A DNA stretch of 64,000 bases from Rana temporaria (Eukaryota > Chordata > Amphibia > Anura > Ranidae), in contig NC_053489.1 in NCBI RefSeq assembly GCF_905171775.1, positions 140,012,642-140,076,641 on the forward strand, given 5' to 3'. Below the pieces are notes generated by a model. That model saw only the letters and a list, made by a program, of their open reading frames with translations, did not search any database and was not told where the DNA came from. The position numbers and the translations under genes are program-made. Within the stretch, counting starts at the first letter, position 1. Each line of letters starts with the position of its first letter. This document shows positions 10,200 to 18,463 of the stretch, piece by piece.

Positions 10200-11021
10200 G
10201 ATTGGTGAAGCTGGTATGTGTAGTGAGCAGGTATGGAGAAGAAAGTCAATGTATTATAATGGACACTGAGTGCAGAGATTGTCAGTCGCTTGAATAATTT
10301 GGGGTTTATACGTCCCATAGATCAGAGTCCCTGATTTCCATATGATATTATTATTATATAGCACAGTCTATACAAAAGAGGCACAATGGTTTCAATACAA
10401 GAGGATTAGGTGGTCCTTGCTCATGGAGCTTACAGTCTAAAAGATGTCATAGTGCTGGATGATCCTGGGGGAGGGCCCTCAGATGGGGCAATTTACCTTC
10501 TGCCTTATTCAGTTCACATCAATGTACTTCTTACACTACACACTATAAGCAGTGCATCGAATTGAATGAAATCTCATTTCAGTAAGTGGGTCCTTTTTTT
10601 TAAGTTGGCTTTTAAATGATTGTAAAGTCTCATTTTAAAAATATAAAAAAAAACTGTTCTACTGTACTTGCCTGATCTATGTAATGGCTTTGCACAGAGC
10701 AGCCTCCTCTTCTTGGGTCCCTCTTCAGCTCTCCTGGCCTCTCCCTCCTGTTGAGTGCCCCCACAGCAAGCGTTCCCCCTATTCAGGCACACAAAGCTGC
10801 CAGTCAGCCCTGCTCCTCTCTCTCCTGATGGCTAACTGACTTTGATGGACGCAGGAGCCAATGGCACCATTGCTGTATCTCCTCCAATCAGGAGGGAGAG
10901 TCGCACACGGCCTAGGGACTAGTAGACATCACTGGACATTGATGGGGCTCAGGTAAGTATTAGGAAGTGCTGGGGAGACTGCTGCACACAGAAGGCTTTT
11001 TATCTCAATGCACAGAATGCA
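10200..11021. other. No gene; old interspersed repeats
   Basis: A worn copy of the widespread frog repeat with CTTACAGTCTAAAA lies at about 10340-10440. From about 10600 to 11020 there is a repeat that begins TTAAATGATTGTAAAGTCTC and ends near AATGCATTAA. No open frame has protein-like composition. Confidence 0.5.
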
Positions 11022-11062
11022 TTAAAGTGGAGGTTCACCCGGAAATGAAATTTTCTCAAATC

Positions 11063-11165
11063 GCCTTTCAGGACAACCTTGGAGAGAGCGCAGCTCCGCC
11101 TCTTCTGTAGGAAACACCCACAGGCTTTAAATCCCTCCTCTTCCACCATGGCTTCAGTTATTGTG
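11063..11165 (+). repeat. DIRS-A left inverted terminal repeat
   Basis: About 103 bases starting GCCTTTCAGGACAACC, matching the reverse complement of 16384-16487 with little or no difference. It includes CAGCTCCGCCTCTTCTGTAG and ends near GTTATTGTGT. In DIRS elements the 5' ITR carries the promoter. A homologous sequence, more diverged, begins at about 49511. Confidence 0.92.
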
Positions 11166-11658
11166 TTTCCTCCGCCATGGTGGAAGCATCAGGTTGGAGC
11201 CAGGGAGCTGCGTTCTCTCCAAGGCTGGAGACAGGCTTTTCCCTCATTGTTTTGCCTTTTTTGGTAAGGTTGTGACTGAACCATCCCAGCTCCTCCACTG
11301 TACCTTTAAGGGGGGATGCTCCGGAGTCCTCTGGTCTCGCCTGCTCACGGGAGCTTTAGGATCCATAGGGGATGATGCGTCTGGTGCCCGGAGTCCGCAG
11401 GTTTTGACCCCGGTGGTCGGGCAGGTACCGTTTCTTTCAAGAAACATGTCCTGCATGTCGGTTCCGGGTCCCGGTCTGGCGGGTGACGTCACGCCGGCGA
11501 CGCGGCGTTTCCTGTGGAGGCGTGGCTCCTGGCGCCTGGAACGCAGGGACTAGAGGGCGGGTTCTCTGACCGGCGCTTCCGTTTCCGGCTCCTATTGATG
11601 ACGCGGAGCCCGGGAAACTCAAAAACCCAGCGTTTTCCTCTACAGCTGTCTCTCTGCA

Positions 11659-11718
11659 ATGGAGGAAAGAGTTACAGCGATGGCGGATGCAGGCGCCGTC
11701 AGCACCGGTCAGGCCCAG
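11659..11718 (+). CDS. gag: DIRS-A gag, exon 1
   Basis: ATG opens a 20-codon frame (M-E-E-R-V-T-A-M...G-Q-A-Q) that ends exactly at a CAG|GTAAGAGG donor. Joining it to 11984 keeps the frame (phase-0 junction). The DIRS fragment at 50052-50114 has a homologous 21-codon exon that also ends ...P-A-Q at CAG|GTAGGA. Conservation of both the short peptide and the donor supports splicing. Without splicing the frame would run into a stop at 11841. It supplies the gag N-terminus that the downstream frame lacks. Confidence 0.72.
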
Positions 11719-11983
11719 GTAAGAGGGGTACAATGGTGCCTTTATTCTTATCCTTATGGGCTTACTATGGTTGTGTTTTGTTGTTTTCCTCCTTATGGGA
11801 GCCTGCTCTGCTCTGATGGAAGCTTATGCTGGGCCATCTAGCAGAAACTCTGGTGGTTGCTATGTTTTATCTTTCTTCTTAAAGGGGACATTTTTCACTC
11901 TGGTGGTGGTATTAGCACGGTGGTGGTTTCCCTTGCTTAGCTAATAGAGCTTTGATTTAAATCAGTTTAATTTCTCGTTTCAG
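11719..11983 (+). other. Intron in DIRS-A gag
   Basis: 265 bases from GTAAGAGG to TTTCTCGTTTCAG. Donor and acceptor both fit the consensus and the junction keeps the reading frame. It is pyrimidine-rich before the acceptor and has stops in the gag frame. Splicing is inferred from sequence only. Confidence 0.68.
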
Positions 11984-13279
11984 GAGAAAACTGCTAGTAA
12001 ATCTAAACCAGCAAATCCACCAAGCCAAAGGAAATGTCCTTCCTGTAAAAACCCTTTGAGAGACTCTTGGCAGAAAGCCATGTGTAGGTCATGTATTAAA
12101 GACCTAGTTGAAGAGGAATCTTCTCAACAAATTAAAGAATTATTTTTATCTGTCAGGGAACTCTCGGACTCACTTAGTTCAGTTAAATCCATGCTAGTAC
12201 AGAGTTCGGTCCATACTGAGCCCCAGCAACCACCAGCAAGCCCAAGAGCTTCCACCTCCAGGCCAGTAGTGGTGGACTCTGGGGATGAAGGGACAAGTAC
12301 TCTTCCCTCACTTATAGACTCTGAGGAAGAAGAGGATGCAGGCAGAACCTCTAAATATAAATTATCCCTGGAGGATGTGGATGAACTTTTAGGTGCAATC
12401 TACACTACCCTTGATATTCAGGAGGAAAGAGTACAACTATCAGTCCATGATAAAATGTACCAGGGTATGGATGACTCCAAACATAGAGTTTTTCCTGTTC
12501 ATAAAGTGTTATCTGACACAGTTAAGAAAGAATGGAAAGACCCGGAAAAAGGTCCCTTCCTTCCTAAATCTCTTAAGAGAAGATTTCCCTTTGAAAACAA
12601 AGAAACCGAGGTTTGGAATAAGAAACCCAGAGTGGATGCTGCCTTTTCACAGGTTTCTAGAAGGACAGATCTGGCCTTTGAAGACATGGGGGTCTTGAAA
12701 GATGCAATGGACAAAAGAGCAGATGCTCTCCTTAAAAAAGCTTGGGACTCCGCATCCGCCAGCCTTAAACCAGCCATGGCTTCCACGGTGGTAGCAAGAA
12801 ACCTGGAATGCTGGGTAGAGAAACTGAAGGGCCACATTGAAGCAGGCACCCATAGGAAAGACCTTTTAGACTCCTTTCCTCTAATCCTTAATGCAATTAA
12901 ATACATGGCTGATGCATCAGCCGAATCAATTAAAATGGCAGCCAGATCCTCAGCACTTGTCAATTCAGCTAGGCGTGCAGTCTGGCTGAAAACGTGGTCA
13001 GGGGATACAGCCTCAAAGATTAAACTTTGTGGCATCCCTTTTTCAGGGGATTTTCTTTTTGGGCCAGACCTGGAAACAGTCTTAGATAGAACGGCCGATA
13101 AAAAGAAGGCTTTCCCAGCCAAGAAGAAACAGACGTTTAAAAAGAATTTTCGTGCTGTTCAACAACCCTACAAAAATAGAGAAGATGTCAACAAAAAACG
13201 TTGGATTCCTCAAAAGGGTAGGGGAAGAGGTGGGGTTCTCTTCAGATCTCCTCCAGATCAAACCCCTAAAGACAAATGA
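11984..13279 (+). CDS. gag: DIRS-A gag, exon 2
   Basis: A 431-codon frame from the acceptor at 11984 to TGA at 13279, about 451 residues with exon 1. A CxxC-x12-CxxC zinc-binding pattern lies near its start (12030-12090), followed by an acidic, Ser/Pro-rich segment. The central part is helical and shared with DIRS-B gag (motifs around VFPVHKVL and DKRADALLKKA). The C-terminal tail is basic and Gly/Arg-rich (near 13210-13250), suitable for RNA binding. The first internal ATG is at 12056, but starting there would cut through the zinc motif. It overlaps the pol frame. Confidence 0.85.
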   Translation, partial: EKTASKSKPANPPSQRKCPSCKNPLRDSWQKAMCRSCIKDLVEEESSQQIKELFLSVRELSDSLSSVKSMLVQSSVHTEPQQPPASPRASTSRPVVVDSGDEGTSTLPSLIDSEEEEDAGRTSKYKLSLEDVDELLGAIYTTLDIQEERVQLSVHDKMYQGMDDSKHRVFPVHKVLSDTVKKEWKDPEKGPFLPKSLKRRFPFENKETEVWNKKPRVDAAFSQVSRRTDLAFEDMGVLKDAMDKRADALLKKAWDSASASLKPAMASTVVARNLECWVEKLKGHIEAGTHRKDLLDSFPLILNAIKYMADASAESIKMAARSSALVNSARRAVWLKTWSGDTASKIKLCGIPFSGDFLFGPDLETVLDRTADKKKAFPAKKKQTFKKNFRAVQQPYKNREDVNKKRWIPQKGRGRGGVLFRSPPDQTPKDK

Positions 13280-16181
13280 CGAAGCTACTCCAGTAGGGGG
13301 AAGACTGTCATCCTTTCTCCCTCAGTGGAGTCAAATATCCACAAGTCCTTTCGTAAAGAACATCATTTCACAAGGTTACAAACTGGAATTCTCGGAATGT
13401 CCGCCAAGCAGGTTTTACATTACAGCCCTTCCAAGAGACCAAGAAAAGGCTTCGGCCATGATGAACCTTTTACAGGATCTGATTCAACAAGAAGTCATTG
13501 TCCAGGTCCCGAAACAGCAGGAGGGTCGGGTTTTATTCCCATATATTTCTTGTAAAAAAACCTTCAGGCAAATACCGGTTGATTCTGAATCTAAAGATCC
13601 TGAACAGATCAATACGGTACAAACACTTCCGTATGGACACAATTTACTCCATCACAAAGCTGTTGTCTCCAGGCTGCTTCATGGCATCCCTGGACCTAAG
13701 GGATGCCTATTTACATGTGCCAATAGCACCAGCCTCCCAAAAATTCCTTCGCCTGGCCATCAATCTGGGAACATCAGTATGGCATCTCCAATTCAGGGCC
13801 CTACCATTTGGCCTGTCATCTTCCCCCAGAGTTTTCACAAAGATTATGGCGGAAGCCCTGGAGCCTCTAAAACTGAGAGGGATCTCGGTCGTGCCATACC
13901 TGAACGACCTATTATTCTTCGCAGATTCCAGGGATCAGCTTGTGACGAACCTCCAAACGTCACAGACTCATCTCAAAAATCTAGGTTGGATTTTGAACTT
14001 AGAAAAATCGCATCTAGATCCCTCTCGGGAGATGAGGTTTCTGGGCTACACCCTAAACTCAGTAGTGCAAAAAGTGTTCCTGCCTCAGGAAAAGATAGAC
14101 AAAATCTTTTCAGCAGTGGGTCAGATCCAGACGAACCTTTCAGTACCAGTCAGAACAGTTATGTCAGTTCTGGGCCTTCTTACAGCTACAATTCCGGCAG
14201 TCCAGTGGGCAAGACTGCACTCCAGACCACTTCAGAAAAACATCTTGCAGGTCTGGTCACACCAGGTGCCGTTCGAAAAACGTTTCAGACTATCTGCAAA
14301 AGTGAAACGAGCACTATGGTGGTGGAGGGACCCTTCCAATCTAACGAAAGGTCTCCCATGGATTTTTCCCCTGGACAAGCGTCTAACAACCGATGCAAGC
14401 TCCTGGGGTTGGGGAGCCCATCTGGAGGGTCAAACCGCTCAAGGCACGTGGTCAAAAATAGAGGCAAAAAAATCGTCAAATTGGCGAGAATTGAAAGCCA
14501 TTCATTTGGGTCTGATAGCTTTTCAACAGGAGGTCAAAGGACATCATGTACAGATTCTGTCAGACAATACGACAGCAGTGGTCTATGTGTTAAAGCAAGG
14601 GGGAACCAGGAGCCAAGGGCTCATGGACTTAGCCAATCAACTTCTGTCATGGGCGGAAATAAATGTGGCCTCCCTATCGGCAGTCCACCTGAAGGGATCA
14701 CAAAATCTCCTAGCAGATCTGCTAAGCAGAAAAAGAGTGGTGGAAGCAGAATGGAGTCTGAACCAGGAGGTGTTCGATATAATATCGGAGGAATGGGGAC
14801 ATCCCCAAGTGGACCTGTTCTCAAGTCAACAAAATGCGAAGGTCCGGGAATTCTTTTCGATTCACAGAATGGATCAGGCAGTGGGGATAGATGCCCTGGC
14901 ACACCCATGGAATTACCGGCTGTGTTACGCCTTTCCCCCTTTTCCACTAATCCCTCTGGTCCTAAGGAAATTCAGGGAGGAAAACACCAACTTACTCCTG
15001 ATCGCTCCTTTTTGGCCAAAAAGGCCTTGGTTTGCAACACTTTTGAACCTGGCCTCAAAACCTCCCTGGAGATTACCATACAGGAAGGATCTATTGACAC
15101 AGGGCTCTGTGTGCCATCCGGAAGCAAGCAGGCTACATCTAACTGCTTGGTTTCTGAAGAAGACCTTCTAAAATCTAAAGGACTTTCTGATAAAGTAGTT
15201 AAAACTCTACTATCAAGTAGAAAAGAGGTAACTAGGTCCATCTACCTCAAGGTATGGAAGAAATTTAACTCTTGGTGTTCTTCCAAAAATTTCGAAATCA
15301 AAAGTACTATTTCAGTTCTGGAATTTCTCCATGAAGGAATGGAGAAAGGTCTAGCCGCCAGCACCCTGAAAACACAGGTAGCGGCTCTCTCAGTTTATCT
15401 TGAAAGATCTTTATCCAAAGAAACTTTAATTTCTAGATTTTTTAGGGCTCTGGCTCGAAATAGACCGATAGCCCTCAAAGTTTTCCCTTGTTGGGACTTA
15501 TCTATTGTTTTGCAAGGTCTCACTGGAGCTCCGTTTGAACCTTTACAGAGTGCATCATTAAAAAATTTAGTTCTCAAAACAATTTTTTTAGTTGCCATTA
15601 CATCAGCAAGGAGAATCAGTGAGCTCCAAGCTCTAGCAATTAAGGAACCCTTCCTTAGAGTTTTGCCAGACCGAGTGGTCCTTCAAACGGATCCAGCCTT
15701 CCTACCGAAAGTAGCCTCAACTTTCCATAGGTCGCAAGAAATAATTCTACCAACATTTTCCTCATTTCCGGCTAATACAGGAGAAGAAGCTTTTCATACA
15801 CTGGATGTAAGGAGATGTCTGTTACAGTTCCTTTCCGTCACCAAGGAGTTCAGGAAATCAAACGCTCTTTTTGTGGTATTCTCTGGTTCCCGTAAAGGGG
15901 AAAAAGCTTCTAAGAGTACGCTCGGTAGATGGCTTAGACAAGCAATTTCTGAAGCCTATCAAGCAAAAGGAGAAGTTCCTCCTTCTGGGATCGCTGCTCA
16001 CTCTACAAGGTCAACCGCAGTTTCCTGGGCCGAAAGGGCCGGTGCTACGCCTGATCAGATCTGTAAGGCTGCTACTTGGTCCAGTTTCTCAACTTTTATT
16101 CGGCACTACAGGTTGGACTTGCTGTCGGACGCAGATCAAGCCTTCGGCAGGAAGGTACTGCAGGCAGTAGTCCCACCCTAG
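13152..16181 (+). CDS. DIRS-A tyrosine recombinase frame (YR domain at ~15150-16181)
   Basis: A 1009-codon open frame whose last ~345 codons are a DIRS tyrosine recombinase, which inserts the circular DNA copy by a topoisomerase-like reaction. The catalytic set is visible: Arg in SARRISEL (residue ~820-821), HSTR (His950, Arg953), Trp in ATWSS, and the nucleophile Tyr986 in RHYRLDL. The recombinase frame is -1 relative to RT. The first ~125 codons (to about 13525) carry the N-terminal segment of the RT polyprotein, brought into this frame by a one-base break. The part across RT (13530-15150) is open but has no recognised fold. The translation start for YR alone is uncertain. Confidence 0.85.
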   Translation: MLFNNPTKIEKMSTKNVGFLKRVGEEVGFSSDLLQIKPLKTNDEATPVGGRLSSFLPQWSQISTSPFVKNIISQGYKLEFSECPPSRFYITALPRDQEKASAMMNLLQDLIQQEVIVQVPKQQEGRVLFPYISCKKTFRQIPVDSESKDPEQINTVQTLPYGHNLLHHKAVVSRLLHGIPGPKGCLFTCANSTSLPKIPSPGHQSGNISMASPIQGPTIWPVIFPQSFHKDYGGSPGASKTERDLGRAIPERPIILRRFQGSACDEPPNVTDSSQKSRLDFELRKIASRSLSGDEVSGLHPKLSSAKSVPASGKDRQNLFSSGSDPDEPFSTSQNSYVSSGPSYSYNSGSPVGKTALQTTSEKHLAGLVTPGAVRKTFQTICKSETSTMVVEGPFQSNERSPMDFSPGQASNNRCKLLGLGSPSGGSNRSRHVVKNRGKKIVKLARIESHSFGSDSFSTGGQRTSCTDSVRQYDSSGLCVKARGNQEPRAHGLSQSTSVMGGNKCGLPIGSPPEGITKSPSRSAKQKKSGGSRMESEPGGVRYNIGGMGTSPSGPVLKSTKCEGPGILFDSQNGSGSGDRCPGTPMELPAVLRLSPFSTNPSGPKEIQGGKHQLTPDRSFLAKKALVCNTFEPGLKTSLEITIQEGSIDTGLCVPSGSKQATSNCLVSEEDLLKSKGLSDKVVKTLLSSRKEVTRSIYLKVWKKFNSWCSSKNFEIKSTISVLEFLHEGMEKGLAASTLKTQVAALSVYLERSLSKETLISRFFRALARNRPIALKVFPCWDLSIVLQGLTGAPFEPLQSASLKNLVLKTIFLVAITSARRISELQALAIKEPFLRVLPDRVVLQTDPAFLPKVASTFHRSQEIILPTFSSFPANTGEEAFHTLDVRRCLLQFLSVTKEFRKSNALFVVFSGSRKGEKASKSTLGRWLRQAISEAYQAKGEVPPSGIAAHSTRSTAVSWAERAGATPDQICKAATWSSFSTFIRHYRLDLLSDADQAFGRKVLQAVVPP
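13498..15171 (+). CDS. pol: DIRS-A reverse transcriptase/RNase H (damaged)
   Basis: 557 codons covering RT, RNase H and the DIRS-specific C-terminal segment often interpreted as a degenerate DAM-like methyltransferase. RT motifs include VKKPSGKYR, SLDLRDAYLHVPI and ALPFGLSSSPRVF. The active-site box reads Y-L-N-D (Asn136) where Y-L-D-D is expected, so catalysis should be lost. The RNase H acidic residues (TDAS, REL, SDN, ADLLSR) are present. The frame begins only at about 13498 because the upstream RT N-terminus lies in another frame, showing a one-base indel near 13525. Gag-to-pol shift and overlap match DIRS-B. Confidence 0.85.
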   Translation: MSRSRNSRRVGFYSHIFLVKKPSGKYRLILNLKILNRSIRYKHFRMDTIYSITKLLSPGCFMASLDLRDAYLHVPIAPASQKFLRLAINLGTSVWHLQFRALPFGLSSSPRVFTKIMAEALEPLKLRGISVVPYLNDLLFFADSRDQLVTNLQTSQTHLKNLGWILNLEKSHLDPSREMRFLGYTLNSVVQKVFLPQEKIDKIFSAVGQIQTNLSVPVRTVMSVLGLLTATIPAVQWARLHSRPLQKNILQVWSHQVPFEKRFRLSAKVKRALWWWRDPSNLTKGLPWIFPLDKRLTTDASSWGWGAHLEGQTAQGTWSKIEAKKSSNWRELKAIHLGLIAFQQEVKGHHVQILSDNTTAVVYVLKQGGTRSQGLMDLANQLLSWAEINVASLSAVHLKGSQNLLADLLSRKRVVEAEWSLNQEVFDIISEEWGHPQVDLFSSQQNAKVREFFSIHRMDQAVGIDALAHPWNYRLCYAFPPFPLIPLVLRKFREENTNLLLIAPFWPKRPWFATLLNLASKPPWRLPYRKDLLTQGSVCHPEASRLHLTAWFLKKTF

Positions 16182-16201
16182 GGTAAGTTACTTGGTTATC
16201 C

Positions 16202-16288
16202 TCTCCAAGGTTGTCCTGAAAGGCGATTTTGAGAAAGGCCTAGTTAGACTTACCGGTGACGGTATTTCTAAGAGCCTTTCAGGACAAC
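16202..16288. repeat. DIRS-A internal complementary region
   Basis: An 87-base segment bounded by GGTTGTCCTGAAAGGC and GCCTTTCAGGACAACC. Its first part is the reverse complement of the element's left outer end and its second part the reverse complement of the right outer end, joined at GAGAAAGGCCTAG. This is the hallmark DIRS internal complementary region, thought to template completion of the ends and circularisation. Confidence 0.93.
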
Positions 16289-16383
16289 CGCTATTTCCCT
16301 CCCTAAATGTGTATAAAAAAGTAAAGTATGTATCTATCATGGTGTTGTGGTTCTCTGTGCTTTGTTTTCCAGTGCCGGAGGCC

Positions 16384-16487
16384 ACACAATAACTGAAGCC
16401 ATGGTGGAAGAGGAGGGATTTAAAGCCTGTGGGTGTTTCCTACAGAAGAGGCGGAGCTGCGCTCTCTCCAAGGTTGTCCTGAAAGGC
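16384..16487 (-). repeat. DIRS-A right inverted terminal repeat
   Basis: Inverse of 11063-11165, reading ACACAATAACTGAAGCCATG to AAGGTTGTCCTGAAAGGC. It is followed by a 3'-specific tail (TTAGAAATACCGTCACCGG) to the element end at about 16526. High identity between the two ITRs suggests a fairly recent insertion. Confidence 0.92.
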
Positions 16488-16999
16488 TCTTAGAAATACC
16501 GTCACCGGTAAGTCTAACTAGGCCTTTTACCCTTAGATTGATGCTCATTTAGTCTAGGGGAATCGGCTATTTTTTTTAAAATCGAAGCTGTACTTACCGT
16601 TTTAGAGAGCGATCTTCTCCGCCGCTTCCGGGTATGGGCTGCCGGACTGGGCGTTCCTATTTGATTGACCGTCTTCCGACAGGCTTCCGACGGTCGCATA
16701 CATCGCGTCACGATTTTCCGAAAGTAGCCGAACTTCGGTGCGCAGGCGCCGTATAGAGCCGCACCGACGTTCGGCTTCTTTCGGCTACCCGTGACGTGAT
16801 GGATGCGACCGTCGGAAGCCTGTCAATCAAATAGGAACGCCCAGTCCCGAAGACCATACCCGGAAGCGGCTGAGAAGATCGCTCTCTAAAACGGTAAGTA
16901 CAGCTTCGATTTAAAAAAAAACTAGCTGATTCCCCTTGACAAAATGAGCATCAATCTAAGGTAAAAATTTTATTTTTTTAGGGTGAACTCCCGCTTTAA

Positions 17000-17684
17000 G
17001 ATAAAAAATAAGCCTTCTGCCTTTACAGACACTTTAATGCCAGGAGGCAAAATGGCTTGCCAATCACATGACCGCTATGATTGGCTCCCACAGTGGTTAC
17101 ATGAATCAGGAGCTTGTCCCATTGGCCACCCAATCCAAAGTTGTAAACAAATGTTGCCAGCCAGCACAGTCTGTATACTGGGGGTGCGCTCTCGGGGGAA
17201 AAACAACCTCACACCGCCACAGTTGTATATGTGCAGCGGCTTTGGTGAGAGAGCCCACTTATACCTAGTCCACATATATGAACTACAGAGTTTCTGACGC
17301 GTTGTGTCCAGACTTTCTCAACGCATCGGACGGGTGCTGCAGTGTTACATAATCACATTGGGCAGAGCTTAGACGCCATCTTGGATTTCCAATACTGGCT
17401 GTTACTTGTGAATTGCTGCTTATGTGATGCCATTTTATTAAAGCAATTTTGTACGTGTAATTTTAGTTATATAAAAAAAAAAGGTTATTTGGTTTTAGCC
17501 TTGGTTCACACCTATGCGTTGCAGAAAAGCATTACAGTCCATTTAACATGGGTACCTATGGATATAGTTCACATCTGTGTATTTTGAGAGAGGGCTTTTT
17601 TTTTTGGAAAGAGTCAGGGACTTTTTTGCACTTTGCATGTTATAGACTTCAATAGACTTGCACAAAAAACGCAAGTGTGTTTGG
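17000..17684. other. No gene; repeat-derived DNA
   Basis: AT-rich, non-coding DNA. A MITE-like segment beginning GGTTCACACCTATGCGTTGC appears near 17507. No protein-like frame was seen on either strand. Confidence 0.45.
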
Positions 17685-18329
17685 TGCATTTCTCTTTTTA
17701 TTTTATTTTTGGCTATTAGGAAAGTATGACAGTTCTGTTCATGTATTGCGACTTTGATGTGGCTTTACATGCTTTGGCACTCAAGTAGCATCAAAGTAGC
17801 GCAGGAACTTTTGTATCCAAAGTTGCATGTTAAAGCTTAGGGTTGGTCCAGGTTAAATGTTAGGGCTAAAGTTAAGGGTTGTGGTTAAAGGGTCACTAAA
17901 GGAATTTTTTTATTTTATTTTTTTTGTTTAGCTAAATAGCTTCCTTTACCTTACTGCAGTGCTGGTTTCATGTCCTCATTGTTCGTTTTTGCTGTAATCC
18001 TTCTCTGTTCTGAACACTTTGTCTGTTTCCTGATGAAAAAAGTCATGGGAGCTTTCTCTCTGTGGTCACTAATCAAGGAGGTGTGATTGGTGTTGAGGGG
18101 TTTGACACACAGTAATCAGTTTCGTTTTCCAAAGCATCACTGCCCTGTATTGGCTCTGAGGCTCTGTACATCACAGAAGCAGCAAACATGCAAAAACGAA
18201 ACTGAAACTCCCGGTACATTATATGATTGATTTTTATCTATTTTTTAATCATTTTTAAAAGGAATCGGTTAACTATTATGTCTCTATACCCTGTAAACAG
18301 TCATTTCAGCAAAACATTTTCTTTATCGT

Positions 18330-18463
18330 ACATCACGGGACACAGAGCAGCATAGCCATTACATATGGGTTATATAGTGTACCTTCAGGTGATGGACACT
18401 GGCACTCTCCGACAGGAAGTTCCCTCCCTATATAACCCCCACCCATAGTGGGAGTACCTCAGT
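18330..18463 (+). repeat. DIRS-B left inverted terminal repeat
   Basis: Starts GTACATCACGGGACACAGAG and ends near GGGAGTACCTCAGTTTT. It is the inverse of 24184-24328 with few or no differences. It includes a TATATAGTGTACC segment that could serve as a TATA-like core promoter. Confidence 0.92.

Larger units (their letters stand above)
11052..16526 (+). mobile_element. DIRS-type tyrosine-recombinase retrotransposon, copy A
   Basis: A near full-length ~5.5-kb DIRS element. It has inverted terminal repeats instead of direct LTRs, gag, RT/RNase H and tyrosine recombinase in overlapping frames, and an internal complementary region that reproduces the joined outer ends. The outer ends are fixed by that region: TTTCTCAAA at 11052 and CTAACTAGGCC near 16524. 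It lacks an integrase and a protease, as expected for the family. Confidence 0.93.
11022..16999. mobile_element. TTAA-target foldback MITE split by DIRS-A
   Basis: The left terminus TTAAAGTGGAGGTTCACCC is at 11022 and the right terminus GGGTGAACTCCCGCTTTAA ends at 16999. Only ~30 bases of the left end precede the DIRS insertion; the rest of the MITE resumes at about 16527. Its body (16530-16999) is itself a large imperfect palindrome centred near 16760. Sister copies with TTAA at both ends are at 30980-31484 and 33549-34062. TTAA duplications and TTAAAGCGGG-type ends point to a piggyBac- or Kolobok-like origin; the superfamily is inferred. Confidence 0.8.

Noticed and set aside
12499..13122. 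207-codon minus-strand frame
   Set aside because: Complement of DIRS-A gag; composition follows the gag codons and has no recognisable domain.
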